Source of the DNA: Flemingiibacterium sp045634005
GTDB lineage: Bacteria; Bacillota; Clostridia; Oscillospirales; CAG-272
Length of the DNA stretch: 64,000 nucleotides
Assembly (NCBI GenBank): GCA_045634005.1
Contig: JAZQZL010000058.1
Coordinates: 12,639-76,638 of the forward strand
Direction: 5' to 3'
Shown: positions 9,033 to 18,340 of the stretch, piece after piece
Layout: each line of letters begins with the position of its first letter
How positions within the stretch are numbered: position 1 is the stretch's first letter
Program-made: the position numbers and the translations under genes
Notes under the pieces: generated by a model
Database searches by the model: none
What the model saw: the letters and a program-made list of their open reading frames with translations, nothing else
What the model was told of the DNA's origin: nothing

Positions 9033-12000
9033 TTATTTGCTGGCTTTTTCGAGGGTAGCCTCTGCCTCTGCCACGTCGAGCGGCAGGATAGTCGATATAC
9101 CGCGCTCCTGCATCGTAACACCGTAGATACGGTCTGCGATCTCCATCGTACCGCGGCGGTGAGTGATAACGATGAACTGCGTGCGGCTCGCATAGCGATG
9201 GAGGTAATCCGCAAAGCGGAATACGTTCGCATCGTCGAGCGCCGCCTCGACCTCGTCGAAGATACAGAACGGCGTCGGGCTGAAGCGAATGATCGCGAAA
9301 AGCAGTGCAATTGCAACGAACGACTGCTCACCACCCGAAAGAAGTGTCATGCTCTTAATTACCTTGCCGGGAGGCGCAACGCGTATCTCGATACCGCTCG
9401 TCAATACGTTTTCAGGATCGGTAAGCGCAAGCTCTGCAGTACCGCCGCCGAAAAGCTCGGCGAAAACGATCTTGAAGTTGCGGTCGATCTCGGCGAATGC
9501 CGTTGTAAACGTTTCACGCATCTCATATTCGAGCTTGACAATTATTTCAAGCAGGTTATCCTTGGACTTTTCAAGGTCGCCGATCTGCTCCGACATAAAG
9601 TCAAAACGGTTCTTGACCTCGGTGTATTCCTCGATTGCGTTGAGATTAACGCTTCCGAGTGCACGAAGCTTGTTGCGATATTCGGTAAGCTCCGTCTGAA
9701 CGGCATTTCTCGTTTCCTTTGTAACCGGAGGATACTGGCATTCGAGTGCCGTCGAATAAGTAAGCTCATACTCATCCCAAAGACGCGAGGTGTGCTTGTC
9801 GCGGTTTTCGACAAGATTTTTCTGGCGGTTCTCCGCGAGAGTAAAGTCGCGGAAGCAAAGCTCGCGCTTACTCATCTTATCCTTTATTTGAACGCGGAGC
9901 TGATTCAGCTTCTGCTCATATTCAAGGTTCTTTGTAGAGGTTGCGGCACGTTCGTCCTCGAGCTCACCGATAGATGTCGCAAGCTCCGTCATCTGCGCCT
10001 TCATCTGTGCAATAAGCGAAGCCGCGCCCACGTTTTCCTCGGCAAGAAGCGCCGATACGCGTTCGTTTTCAGCCGTTTCGCTGTCATTCTCCTCAAGACG
10101 TGCACGCATCTCGTCGAGCTCGTACTGACGAAGCTCAACGTCCTTGCCTGCCTCTGCGCGACGAACGAGCATATCACTGCGCTCACGCTCACAGTCGTCG
10201 ATAAGCTCCTCAAGCTCACCGAGCTTGTCTGCTCCGGCGGTACGCTCTGCGGAAAGCTTTTCGTTGTTGACACGGGTTTCCTCAACCTCGGCATTAAGCT
10301 TGGTTATACCGTCGGCGCGCTCGAGCGCATCAGTCTTGATTGCCTCAAGGTCGCGTTCAAGTGAGGCGGAAAGATTACGCTCGCCGCCAAGCTGACTTCT
10401 GATGACCTCAAGCTGTGTTTTCTCTGCGCCCATAAGCGATTCAAGCATTGCATTCTGCGAAGCAAGTGCAGATATCTCCTTGGTTTTGGAAGCGATTCCG
10501 TCATCGCACTTCGTTTGCTCTTTCTTGATCTCATCAAGCTTTGCGGAAAGCGTTTCGATGTCACGCGTCAGCTTCTCGGTTTCCGCTTTTCTCGTAAGCA
10601 TACCCGAGTCACGCTTCGCCGAGCCGCCCGTAAACGAACCGCCCGCATTAATGACCTGACCGTCGAGCGTTACCACGCGCACCTTGTAGCCCGTTGCCTT
10701 CGCCATAGCGGCGCCGTTGTCGATGTTATCGAAAATGAGTGTAGCACCGAGCAGGTTTTTGATAACGCCCGAATATTTTTCGTCGAACTCGATAACCGTA
10801 TCCGCCGTACCGAGATAGCCGTCGTATCGCTTACATTCCGCATCACTGACAGGGCTGTAACGCGGCTTCATCGAGCTTATCGGATAGAATGTCGCACGGC
10901 CCGCGTTTTTGTCCTTAAGGTGACGGATAGCCGCCTTTGCGGTGTTTTCGTCATCGACGATTATATTCTGAATATTTGCGCCAAGCGCGGTTTCGATTGC
11001 AAGAGTGTAACGCGAGCCAACGCTGATAAGGCGCGAAACGGGGCCGTAAATTCGTCCGCTTTTTGCATCAATGTCGGAAATGCGCGAGGTGCCCGCGATA
11101 TGACCCGCCTCATATTCGCTCATAACAAAGCGTACGCTCTGCGCGTATCCCTCGAAAAGCTCCTCCATGCGGCGGATAGCATCGATACGGTGCTTCTTCG
11201 CGGTATATTCGAGGTAGGTTTCGTTGGATGCATCAATAAGATCCTGCTTCTTTTTCTTAAGTTCGTCCACAGAAGCGGTCATCTCGGAAATCTGCGAGGT
11301 AAGCTGCTCGCTCTTCTGACGGTAATCTGCGATAACCTTGTCAGCCTTACTTGCGCGCGCTTCAAGCATCGCCGAGCTTTCGGCGTACTTATCAAGCTCC
11401 AGACGAAGCGAGCTTGCCTTATCACTGTCGCTCTTTTCTGTGGTATCAAGCACGGAAAGACGAATTTTCAATTCAACGATACGCTCTTCACCGCGCTTGA
11501 GTTCCTCAAGCTGGCTTTCGAGCTTTGCACGAAGCTCATCGCGCTCACAGCGTGCTGCATCAGCCTTTGCCTCGAGTGCGGCAAGGTCAGCGCCAAGGCT
11601 GTCCGCGCCTCCGAGTGCGAGATCGAGCGCCGCCTGCTTAAGCTTCAGCTGCTCCTCGATCTGTGCCTTACGCTCGGCAAGCTTTAATTTAGCCTCGTTT
11701 TTATCGGAAAGCTGCATCTGTCTGTGAGCAACGTCATTCTCGGTAAGCTTTATCTTGTTGTCAAGCTCGTGCGACGTCTGACGTGCCGCTTCGATCTCTG
11801 CCTGCAGCTGCTCGTATTTATATTTAGATTCCTGCGACACCTCGAAAATACGCTCGTTTTGATTCTCGAGCGATTCGAGCGCCTCGGTTACGATGTCAAG
11901 CTCGTTCTTCGAGAGCTTAAGCTGGTCGTCCGCTTCCTTTAAGTCTGCGGAGAGCTTGTCCATATCGTATATCCAAAGCGAAACGTCGTCGCGCTTTTTT

Positions 12001-12662
12001 ATCTCAAAGTATTCAAGATATTTTCTCGCCTTCTCCGCCTCTCTTTCAAGCGGTCCTACACGTCCCTCAAGCTCGGACATAATATCGCGAAGGCGTGTTA
12101 AGTTATCGTCGACGGAAGCAAGCTTACGCTCTGCCTCCTCCTTCTTGTATCTGTACTTGGAGATACCTGCCGCCTCCTCGAAAATGGAACGGCGATCCTC
12201 ACTCTTTCGCGAAATAATTTCCGCAATACGTCCCTGTCCGACGATGGAATATCCCTCTCGTCCGACACCCGTATTCATAAATAGCTCGTGTATGTCGCGA
12301 AGGCGTACTGCCTTGCGATTGATGTAGTATTCACTCTCGCCCTTGCGATAGTAGCGGCGAGTTACCGATACCTCGTCAAAGTCGATGTCCATCTGACGAT
12401 CGGTATTATCGAACGTTACCGTTACCTCGGCAAAGTTCATCTGACGTCTGTCGTCCGTACCGCCAAATATTACGTCCTCCATCTTCGTGCCGCGGATCTG
12501 TCTTGACGAAACCTCGCCAAGCACCCAGCGCATCGCATCCGAGATGTTGGACTTACCGCTTCCGTTCGGGCCGACTACGACCGTCGCACCGCGGTCAAAT
12601 TTGAGCACAGTACGGTCAGGAAAGGACTTGAAGCCGAACAGTTCAAGCGATTTTAAGTACAT
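9033..12662 (-). CDS. smc: Chromosome partition protein SMC
   Basis: 1209-residue SMC ATPase, the usual bacterial size. Walker A GPNGSGKSN is at 31-39. Two long coiled-coil arms flank a hinge at roughly 505-680 with GSFTGG near its end. The C-terminal head has the signature LLSGGEQSFVAIALLFA and Walker B PFCIFDEVEAALDDANV. It acts with ScpA/ScpB (not in window) in chromosome compaction. The start MYLKSLELFGFKSF is preceded by AAAGGAG. The upstream gap carries a mosaic repeat (copy B). Confidence 0.97.
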   Translation of the reverse strand: MYLKSLELFGFKSFPDRTVLKFDRGATVVVGPNGSGKSNISDAMRWVLGEVSSRQIRGTKMEDVIFGGTDDRRQMNFAEVTVTFDNTDRQMDIDFDEVSVTRRYYRKGESEYYINRKAVRLRDIHELFMNTGVGREGYSIVGQGRIAEIISRKSEDRRSIFEEAAGISKYRYKKEEAERKLASVDDNLTRLRDIMSELEGRVGPLEREAEKARKYLEYFEIKKRDDVSLWIYDMDKLSADLKEADDQLKLSKNELDIVTEALESLENQNERIFEVSQESKYKYEQLQAEIEAARQTSHELDNKIKLTENDVAHRQMQLSDKNEAKLKLAERKAQIEEQLKLKQAALDLALGGADSLGADLAALEAKADAARCERDELRAKLESQLEELKRGEERIVELKIRLSVLDTTEKSDSDKASSLRLELDKYAESSAMLEARASKADKVIADYRQKSEQLTSQISEMTASVDELKKKKQDLIDASNETYLEYTAKKHRIDAIRRMEELFEGYAQSVRFVMSEYEAGHIAGTSRISDIDAKSGRIYGPVSRLISVGSRYTLAIETALGANIQNIIVDDENTAKAAIRHLKDKNAGRATFYPISSMKPRYSPVSDAECKRYDGYLGTADTVIEFDEKYSGVIKNLLGATLIFDNIDNGAAMAKATGYKVRVVTLDGQVINAGGSFTGGSAKRDSGMLTRKAETEKLTRDIETLSAKLDEIKKEQTKCDDGIASKTKEISALASQNAMLESLMGAEKTQLEVIRSQLGGERNLSASLERDLEAIKTDALERADGITKLNAEVEETRVNNEKLSAERTAGADKLGELEELIDDCERERSDMLVRRAEAGKDVELRQYELDEMRARLEENDSETAENERVSALLAEENVGAASLIAQMKAQMTELATSIGELEDERAATSTKNLEYEQKLNQLRVQIKDKMSKRELCFRDFTLAENRQKNLVENRDKHTSRLWDEYELTYSTALECQYPPVTKETRNAVQTELTEYRNKLRALGSVNLNAIEEYTEVKNRFDFMSEQIGDLEKSKDNLLEIIVKLEYEMRETFTTAFAEIDRNFKIVFAELFGGGTAELALTDPENVLTSGIEIRVAPPGKVIKSMTLLSGGEQSFVAIALLFAIIRFSPTPFCIFDEVEAALDDANVFRFADYLHRYASRTQFIVITHRRGTMEIADRIYGVTMQERGISTILPLDVAEAEATLEKASK

Positions 12663-12962
12663 ATTTGTTTTTCTCCTTTCCGTAGTTTTTGTGTATAGGG
12701 GTTACGCGGCTTTCTTGAAAGAAAGCCTGGCAAAGAACTTCATAGGGCTCCGCCATAACATCGGTTTTGGCTAAGCCGCTCCCACACTCTCGGTAGTCGG
12801 GGCCCTGCCGACACCCGTGTCGGCATCCCAACGACCGTGTTGCGGTAAACGCTTGTTTTGCTATATCTTTGGCGTTTGCGGCATAATCAGCCTCGCCCTT
12901 TGGGAGAGGTGGCACGGCAAAGCCGTGACGGAGAGGGCACCACATCTTTGGCGCTACATTGA
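12663..12962 (-). repeat. Mosaic intergenic repeat, copy B (upstream of smc)
   Basis: 300-bp gap between the radical SAM gene and smc, almost wholly repeat. Read on the minus strand it begins with a double-hairpin block (12891-12938: CACGGC-TTT-GCCGTG, then CCTCTCCC-AA-AGGGCGAGG). The nested hairpin follows (12796-12832) with inner arms GCCGACAC/GTGTCGGC, then the GGCTTTCTTTC-AAGAAAGCC block (12704-12754), ending about 45 bp before the smc start. Order and orientation match copies A and C. No gene is seen here. Confidence 0.83.
12891..12938 (-). repeat. Double-hairpin repeat block inside copy B
   Basis: Two adjacent hairpins, CACGGCTTTGCCGTG and CCTCTCCCAAAGGGCGAGG. From memory, closely similar 'CTCTCCGTCACGGC...CCCAAAGGG' blocks are common between genes in gut Clostridia, but that cannot be checked here. 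It occurs once in this window. Confidence 0.6.
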
Positions 12963-13985
12963 TTAAAGCTCGATGCGCACGCTGTATTTCTCTAAACCGT
13001 CGCGCTCGATTATCTTTACGCTTCTTGCGCCGTAATCGTTTAGGATGCGCATCTTGTTCGCGCGCTTCTGACCTGCGACCTTGGATACTTCCCCGCGCGG
13101 CACATATACGGTAATATCACCGCCGCGCATACGCTCCTCAAGGTCATTTGAAGTAATATATTCGCGTATTTTTTGGTAGTAAAGCTCGGAATATACCATC
13201 TCGCCAAACGCGCTGTGGTACGCACCTCCGACAATCGTGCCTTCTTCGAAAAGGTTGTCCGCAGCGCAAAGTCCGAGACGTATAACAGGCAGGTTATTCT
13301 CCGTGAATACCCGAAGCACAGCCGCCGAGCGTTCGATCGCATCATCCATTTTAAGCGGCTCATATTCGCCGCGTACCATCATCTCGGCAAGCTCGGTGTC
13401 GCAAAAAACGACGGTCGAATAAATTCTCGCCGCATCGCATCCAAGCGAAACTATCTCTTTTGCAGTTGCTATCTCGTCGTCAGGCGTAGACTCGGGAAGC
13501 CCTATCATCATCTGACCGACAAGATTAAATCCTCGTGATTTTATAAGTCTGCACGCCGCCCTCGCGCACTCTGCGGTATGTCCGCGCTTCGATGCTACGA
13601 GCACTTTGTCGCTCATACTCTGAAGTCCAAGCTCAATGTCGGTGACACCGTGCTCGGCAAGAATGTCGAGTATCTCACTGTCGATATAATCCGGACGCGT
13701 TGAGAGGCGTATCGCGCTCACCCGCCCGCTATCGACGTGCTCCTTGGCAATTCCGAGCAGATAAAGCATATCGCCGCGGTCAATACCCGTGAACGATCCG
13801 CCGAAGAATGCAATCTCCGCATCAACGGATTCGGCATCGACCGTAGAAAGCTCGTTTTCAAGCTCATGTTTCACCGAATGAATATCGAAGCTCATCTTTC
13901 CCGATATGCGCCTTTGATTACAGAAAACGCAATCGTTCGGACAGCCGACGTGTGGGATAAAAACGGGAACGTTTTTGTGCTTCAT
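12963..13985 (-). CDS. Radical SAM protein (Elp3-like, without acetyltransferase domain)
   Basis: 340 residues. The cluster-binding cysteines are C15, C19 and C22 (GCPNDCVFC), followed by FFGGSFTGI, ELGLQSMSD and MMIGLPESTPDD, all typical of the Elp3-like radical SAM group. The gene lies between rnc and smc, a position this family often holds in Firmicutes. Its ATG overlaps the rnc stop by one base (TAATG). The substrate is unknown; a role in RNA modification is a guess from the Elp3 relationship and from the trmFO and rnc neighbours. Confidence 0.85.
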   Translation of the reverse strand: MKHKNVPVFIPHVGCPNDCVFCNQRRISGKMSFDIHSVKHELENELSTVDAESVDAEIAFFGGSFTGIDRGDMLYLLGIAKEHVDSGRVSAIRLSTRPDYIDSEILDILAEHGVTDIELGLQSMSDKVLVASKRGHTAECARAACRLIKSRGFNLVGQMMIGLPESTPDDEIATAKEIVSLGCDAARIYSTVVFCDTELAEMMVRGEYEPLKMDDAIERSAAVLRVFTENNLPVIRLGLCAADNLFEEGTIVGGAYHSAFGEMVYSELYYQKIREYITSNDLEERMRGGDITVYVPRGEVSKVAGQKRANKMRILNDYGARSVKIIERDGLEKYSVRIEL

Positions 13986-14698
13986 TATTTGTCGCCGAAA
14001 AGCACAAGCGCCTCTTTAGCCGCCATCTGCTCTGCCTCGCGCTTACTCTTGCCCTTACCGTGACCGATGACGTTGCTGTTGAGCCTTGCCTCGACGGTAA
14101 ATATCTTCGCATGATCGGGACCTTCCTCGCCCACCATAACGTATTCGAGGATCTCTCCGCGCTCTTGCTGAACGATCTGCTGAAGCAAGGTCTTATAGTC
14201 CTTGTTTTTGCCGTTTTCGACAAACTGCTTTATCTCGGGAATTACGCGCGGCATAAGGAATTTTTCCACCGCCTCACGTGAGCCGGAATCAAGATATATC
14301 GAAGCAAGCAGCGCCTCAAACGCATCTGCAAGTATCGACACGCGCTCACGTCCGTTTGATAATTCCTCACCGTGACCGAGGCGCATAAACTTGCCAAGCT
14401 CCATATCGAGCGCAAGCTTACCGAGCGTTTTCTCGCACACCGCACTCGCACGGATACGTGTAAGATCTCCCTCGGGAGTATCGGGATAGTGCTTATAAAG
14501 ATAATCGCTGACGATTATCGAAAGCACGGAGTCGCCGAGGAATTCAAGGCGCTCGTTAAACTCAACCGCCTCTCCCTTCGGCTTGCATTCGTTAGCATAG
14601 GATGAGTGGGTGAGTGCCGTGATAAGCAGATCTATGTTATTGTAACGGTATCCGATCATTTCCTCGAACACCTGCGGGGATCGCGGAAGCATTTCCAT
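13985..14698 (-). CDS. rnc: Ribonuclease III
   Basis: Endonuclease cutting double-stranded RNA, for example in rRNA maturation. 237 residues from the chosen ATG: catalytic domain with signature ERLEFLGDSV (49-58) and the later acidic ADAFEALLASIY, then a C-terminal double-stranded-RNA-binding domain (DYKTLLQQIVQ...KREAEQMAAKEAL). A GTG at 14710 is possible, but AAGGA touches it directly; AAGGAG is 11 bp before the ATG at 14698, so the latter is preferred. Confidence 0.95.
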   Translation of the reverse strand: MEMLPRSPQVFEEMIGYRYNNIDLLITALTHSSYANECKPKGEAVEFNERLEFLGDSVLSIIVSDYLYKHYPDTPEGDLTRIRASAVCEKTLGKLALDMELGKFMRLGHGEELSNGRERVSILADAFEALLASIYLDSGSREAVEKFLMPRVIPEIKQFVENGKNKDYKTLLQQIVQQERGEILEYVMVGEEGPDHAKIFTVEARLNSNVIGHGKGKSKREAEQMAAKEALVLFGDK

Positions 14699-14717
14699 AA
14701 CTCTCGCCACTCCTTAA

Positions 14718-16055
14718 TTAATTTTCATCTGCACCGACAAATGCTCGGATACATTCCACAGCACGCGCGCCCATAGCCTCGCCGCGCGCCTTTTTACCGC
14801 CCTTGACCTTAACGCCGAGCGGTGCAACAAGACCGAAATTCGCATTCATCGGCTGGAAGTTGACAACACCCTCATCGGAAACGTATGCGGCAAGCGAGCC
14901 GATAACACTCTCGCGCGGGAAGTAAACCGTATCCTCACCGAGTGCCATCTTCGCGGCATTGAGTCCGGCGACAAGTCCGCTCGATGCGGATTCAACGTAA
15001 CCCTCGACGCCGGTCATCTGACCTGCGAAGAAGAGTCCCGGACGCGCCTTTAGCATATACGCGCCGTCAAGCAGCTTCGGAGAGTTCATAAACGTATTTC
15101 TGTGCATAACGCCGTAGCGTAAAAACTCGGCGTTTTCAAGTCCGGGTATCATACCGAACACACGCTTTTGCTCGGGGAATTTAAGATGTGTCTGGAAGCC
15201 GACGATGTTATACATCGACTTTTCGGCATTCTCCTGACGAAGCTGTACGATAGCGTACGCTTCTTTACCCGTCTGCGGCACCGTGATGCCGACAGGCTTC
15301 ATCGGACCGAAAAGTAACGTATCATGTCCGCGCTTTGCCATAACCTCAACGGGCATACAGCCCTCGAACACCTTAAGCTGTCCCGCCTTGTCGAAATCCT
15401 TAAGCTCCGCTTCCTCGGCGCTGATAAGCGCCTCCCAGAAACGATCGTATTCCTCTTTGGTGAACGGGCAGTTGATATACGATGCCTCGCCCTTGCCGTA
15501 GCGCGATGCGTAAAACGCCTTCGACATATCTATCGAGTCAAAGCTTACGATTGGTGCCGCCGCATCAAAAAAGCTAAGATAATCGTTGCCGATAAGCTTA
15601 CCGATAGTTTCCGACATCGCCTCGGAGGTAAGCGGGCCCGTTGCGATAACGGTAATGCCCTCGGGAATTTCCGTGACCTCGCCTTCGATGACCTCGACAA
15701 GCGGGTGATTCCTTAATTTATCCGTAATATACCTCGAGAAAAGCTCGCGGTCAACCGCAAGAGCACTTCCTGCGGGCACCTCGGAAGCATACGCCGCCTC
15801 GATTATAAGCGAATCGAGCAGCCGCATTTCCTCTTTGAGTACGCCAACAGCATTCGAAAGCATATTAGAGCGAAGCGAATTCGAGCATACAAGCTCGGCA
15901 AAGCCCTCGCTGTGATGCGCCGGCGAATATTTCAGCGGCTTCATCTCATAAAGCTTTACGGGCACGCCGCGCTTTACAAGCTGCCACGCCGCCTCGCATC
16001 CCGCGAGTCCGGCTCCGACTACGTTTACAGCGGTAATATTATTCTGCATCGCCAT
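14718..16055 (-). CDS. trmFO: tRNA (uracil-54-C5)-methyltransferase TrmFO, folate-dependent
   Basis: FAD- and methylenetetrahydrofolate-dependent enzyme making ribothymidine at position 54 of tRNA. 445 residues; FAD-binding VVGAGLAGCEAAW near the N-terminus, the ELVCSNSLRSN segment with Cys57 and the conserved second cysteine in KVFEGCMPVEVMA. The C-terminal FAD contact is GQMTGVEGYVESAS. It overlaps the topA 3' end by 17 bp. The topA-trmFO pairing is standard in Firmicutes. Confidence 0.96.
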   Translation of the reverse strand: MAMQNNITAVNVVGAGLAGCEAAWQLVKRGVPVKLYEMKPLKYSPAHHSEGFAELVCSNSLRSNMLSNAVGVLKEEMRLLDSLIIEAAYASEVPAGSALAVDRELFSRYITDKLRNHPLVEVIEGEVTEIPEGITVIATGPLTSEAMSETIGKLIGNDYLSFFDAAAPIVSFDSIDMSKAFYASRYGKGEASYINCPFTKEEYDRFWEALISAEEAELKDFDKAGQLKVFEGCMPVEVMAKRGHDTLLFGPMKPVGITVPQTGKEAYAIVQLRQENAEKSMYNIVGFQTHLKFPEQKRVFGMIPGLENAEFLRYGVMHRNTFMNSPKLLDGAYMLKARPGLFFAGQMTGVEGYVESASSGLVAGLNAAKMALGEDTVYFPRESVIGSLAAYVSDEGVVNFQPMNANFGLVAPLGVKVKGGKKARGEAMGARAVECIRAFVGADEN

Positions 16056-18318
16056 TTGCTTCGACTTCTCTCTTGTATCCGCAGCCGTCCTTCTTGCATA
16101 TCACATAAGGCTTACCCTTCTTGCGGTAAAGCATCTCCCCGCAATCGGGACACTTTTCACCGGTCGGCATATCCCACGAGGAGAAGCCGCAATCGGGATA
16201 CTTTTCACAGCTGTAGAATATCGAACGGTTCTTGCCCTTCTTAATAACGACCTTCGAGCCACAGAGGGGGCACGCAACGCCGAGATCCTTTGCAACCTGA
16301 CGTGTAGTCTTGCACTCGGGGTATCTCGAGCAAGCGTAGAAGCTACCGAATCTACCCGTGCGGATAACCATAGGACTACCGCAGGTATCACAAACCATAT
16401 CGGTGGTGATATCGGGCTTTTCGTCTACCTTTTCAGGCTCCTTTGCGGTAAGAGGCTTCGTATTGCGGCAGGTCGGATAGTTCGGGCAAGCGGCAAACTT
16501 GCCGAAGCGTCCGTTTTTGACTATCATCTTCGAGCCGCACTTGTCGCAGATAATATCGGTTTCCTCAACGGGAAGCTGATACTTGTTCTTGTCAACGTTT
16601 TCCTCTGCCCACTCGAGCGTCTTTGCGAAATCGTCGTAGAATCCGTGGAGTACGCCGCTGACGGTGGAGTCACCCTCGGCGATCTCATCAAGCTCGGTTT
16701 CCATATTCGCGGTGAACTCGTAGTCAACAACCTTCGGGAAGGAATCAACCATAAGCTTCGTCGTCATTTCTCCGAGATCGGTAGGCTTCAGCATCTTACC
16801 GTCGCGAACAACATAGCCGCGAGCAATAATCGTCGTGATGATAGTTGAGAACGTACTGGGGCGACCGATGCCGCGTTCCTCGAGGAACTTGACGAGCGAT
16901 GCTTCATTGTAGCGCGGAGGCGCCTCGGTGAAGTGCTGCGCAGAATCGGTACTGCCGTGCTTGAGGGTGTCGCCTTCCTCGATTTTGGGAAGTCTTGCGC
17001 TCTTCTCGGGAGTGTCCGCATCCGCCGCGCTCTGTGCGACGTAATCCTCGCTCTCCTCGTAAACGCTCATATAGCCGTGGAACTTTACGGTATAGCCGCT
17101 TGAGCGGAAGATGTATCCGCCCGCCTCGATATCCGCAGTTACGGTATCAAGCTCGGCAGACGCCATCTGGCTTGCCATAAATCTGTCCCAGATAAGCTTG
17201 TAAAGACGGTACTGATCCGTCGTGAGCATCTTCTTTATCTTATCGGGCTCGAACGCAAGCGTCGACGGGCGAATTGCCTCATGCGCATCCTGCGCGCCCG
17301 ACTTGGTCTTATAAATGCGGCGCTCTGTGGGGTAGAACTCCGCGCCGTACTTTTCTACGATATAAGCCTGTGCCGCGTCAGCCGCCTCATCCGCGATACG
17401 AAGCGAGTCAGTACGCATGTAGGTGATAAGACCCTGCGTACCGCCGCTCGAAGCTCCGAGGTTGATACCCTCGTAAAGCTCCTGCGCAACACGCATTGTG
17501 CGGCTCGACTGGAAGCCAAGTCTGCGCGACGCCTCCTGCTGGAGAGTAGAGGTGGTAAAGGGCGGTGCGGGATTCTTTACTCTGATTGCCTTTTTAACCG
17601 ACTTTACGATGAAATCCTCACCGTCAACAGAGCGAACGACCTTCATCGTTTCCTCTTCGTTTGTAAGCGCGATCTTGCCGTCTGCGTCACCGTAGAACTT
17701 CGCCTTTATCTTGCCGCGGCTCTTGTTTTCCAGCACCACGCTGAGCGTCCAGTATTCCTCGGGAACAAACGCACGGATCTCCTCCTCGCGCTCGACTATA
17801 ATACGAGTAGCAACTGACTGCACACGTCCTGCGGAAAGACCCGACTTGATAGTCTTCCAAAGGAACGGACTCAACTTGTATCCAACTATTCTGTCAAGGA
17901 TACGGCGAGCCTGCTGGGAGTTTACAAGTCCCATATCTATCTCGCGCGGCGTTTTCATGCCTGCCTTGACGGCCTTCTTTGTGATTTCATTAAAAGTAAC
18001 GCGCTTTATCTTCGACTTGGGAAGACCAAGCGTTTCCGAAAGATGCCACGCAATAGCCTCGCCCTCGCGGTCAGGGTCCGTTGCGAGGAATACTTTATCA
18101 GCGTGCTTTGCTTCTTTTTTAAGGTTCTTTATAAGATCACCCTTACCGCGAATATTGATATACTTCGCAGAAAAGTCGTTATCGACGTCAATACCGAGCG
18201 TGCTTTTGGGCAGGTCACGGATATGACCGGTGCAGCCTACTACCTTATAGCCCGAGCCAAGATAGCCCTTTACGGTGCTTGCCTTGGTGGGCGACTCCAT
18301 AATTACGAGATTTGCCAT
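16039..18318 (-). CDS. topA: DNA topoisomerase I
   Basis: Type IA topoisomerase relaxing negative supercoils. 759 residues: TOPRIM domain (VIMESPTKASTVKGYL at the N-terminus, then ATDPDREGEAIAWH), the catalytic tyrosine in GLITYMRTDS at about residue 305, and four C-terminal zinc-ribbon units, each starting with a Cys-x2-Cys (CDKCGSK, CDTCGSP, CPLCGSK, CPDCGEM). The start has AAGGAG about 9 bp upstream. It is 22 bp after dprA. Confidence 0.97.
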   Translation of the reverse strand: MANLVIMESPTKASTVKGYLGSGYKVVGCTGHIRDLPKSTLGIDVDNDFSAKYINIRGKGDLIKNLKKEAKHADKVFLATDPDREGEAIAWHLSETLGLPKSKIKRVTFNEITKKAVKAGMKTPREIDMGLVNSQQARRILDRIVGYKLSPFLWKTIKSGLSAGRVQSVATRIIVEREEEIRAFVPEEYWTLSVVLENKSRGKIKAKFYGDADGKIALTNEEETMKVVRSVDGEDFIVKSVKKAIRVKNPAPPFTTSTLQQEASRRLGFQSSRTMRVAQELYEGINLGASSGGTQGLITYMRTDSLRIADEAADAAQAYIVEKYGAEFYPTERRIYKTKSGAQDAHEAIRPSTLAFEPDKIKKMLTTDQYRLYKLIWDRFMASQMASAELDTVTADIEAGGYIFRSSGYTVKFHGYMSVYEESEDYVAQSAADADTPEKSARLPKIEEGDTLKHGSTDSAQHFTEAPPRYNEASLVKFLEERGIGRPSTFSTIITTIIARGYVVRDGKMLKPTDLGEMTTKLMVDSFPKVVDYEFTANMETELDEIAEGDSTVSGVLHGFYDDFAKTLEWAEENVDKNKYQLPVEETDIICDKCGSKMIVKNGRFGKFAACPNYPTCRNTKPLTAKEPEKVDEKPDITTDMVCDTCGSPMVIRTGRFGSFYACSRYPECKTTRQVAKDLGVACPLCGSKVVIKKGKNRSIFYSCEKYPDCGFSSWDMPTGEKCPDCGEMLYRKKGKPYVICKKDGCGYKREVEANGDAE

Positions 18319-18340
18319 TTGGGAATTTCTCCTTGCTTTG

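Noticed and set aside
12891..12938. CRISPR repeat
   Set aside because: Single occurrence with internal hairpins and no spacers; no cas genes in the window.
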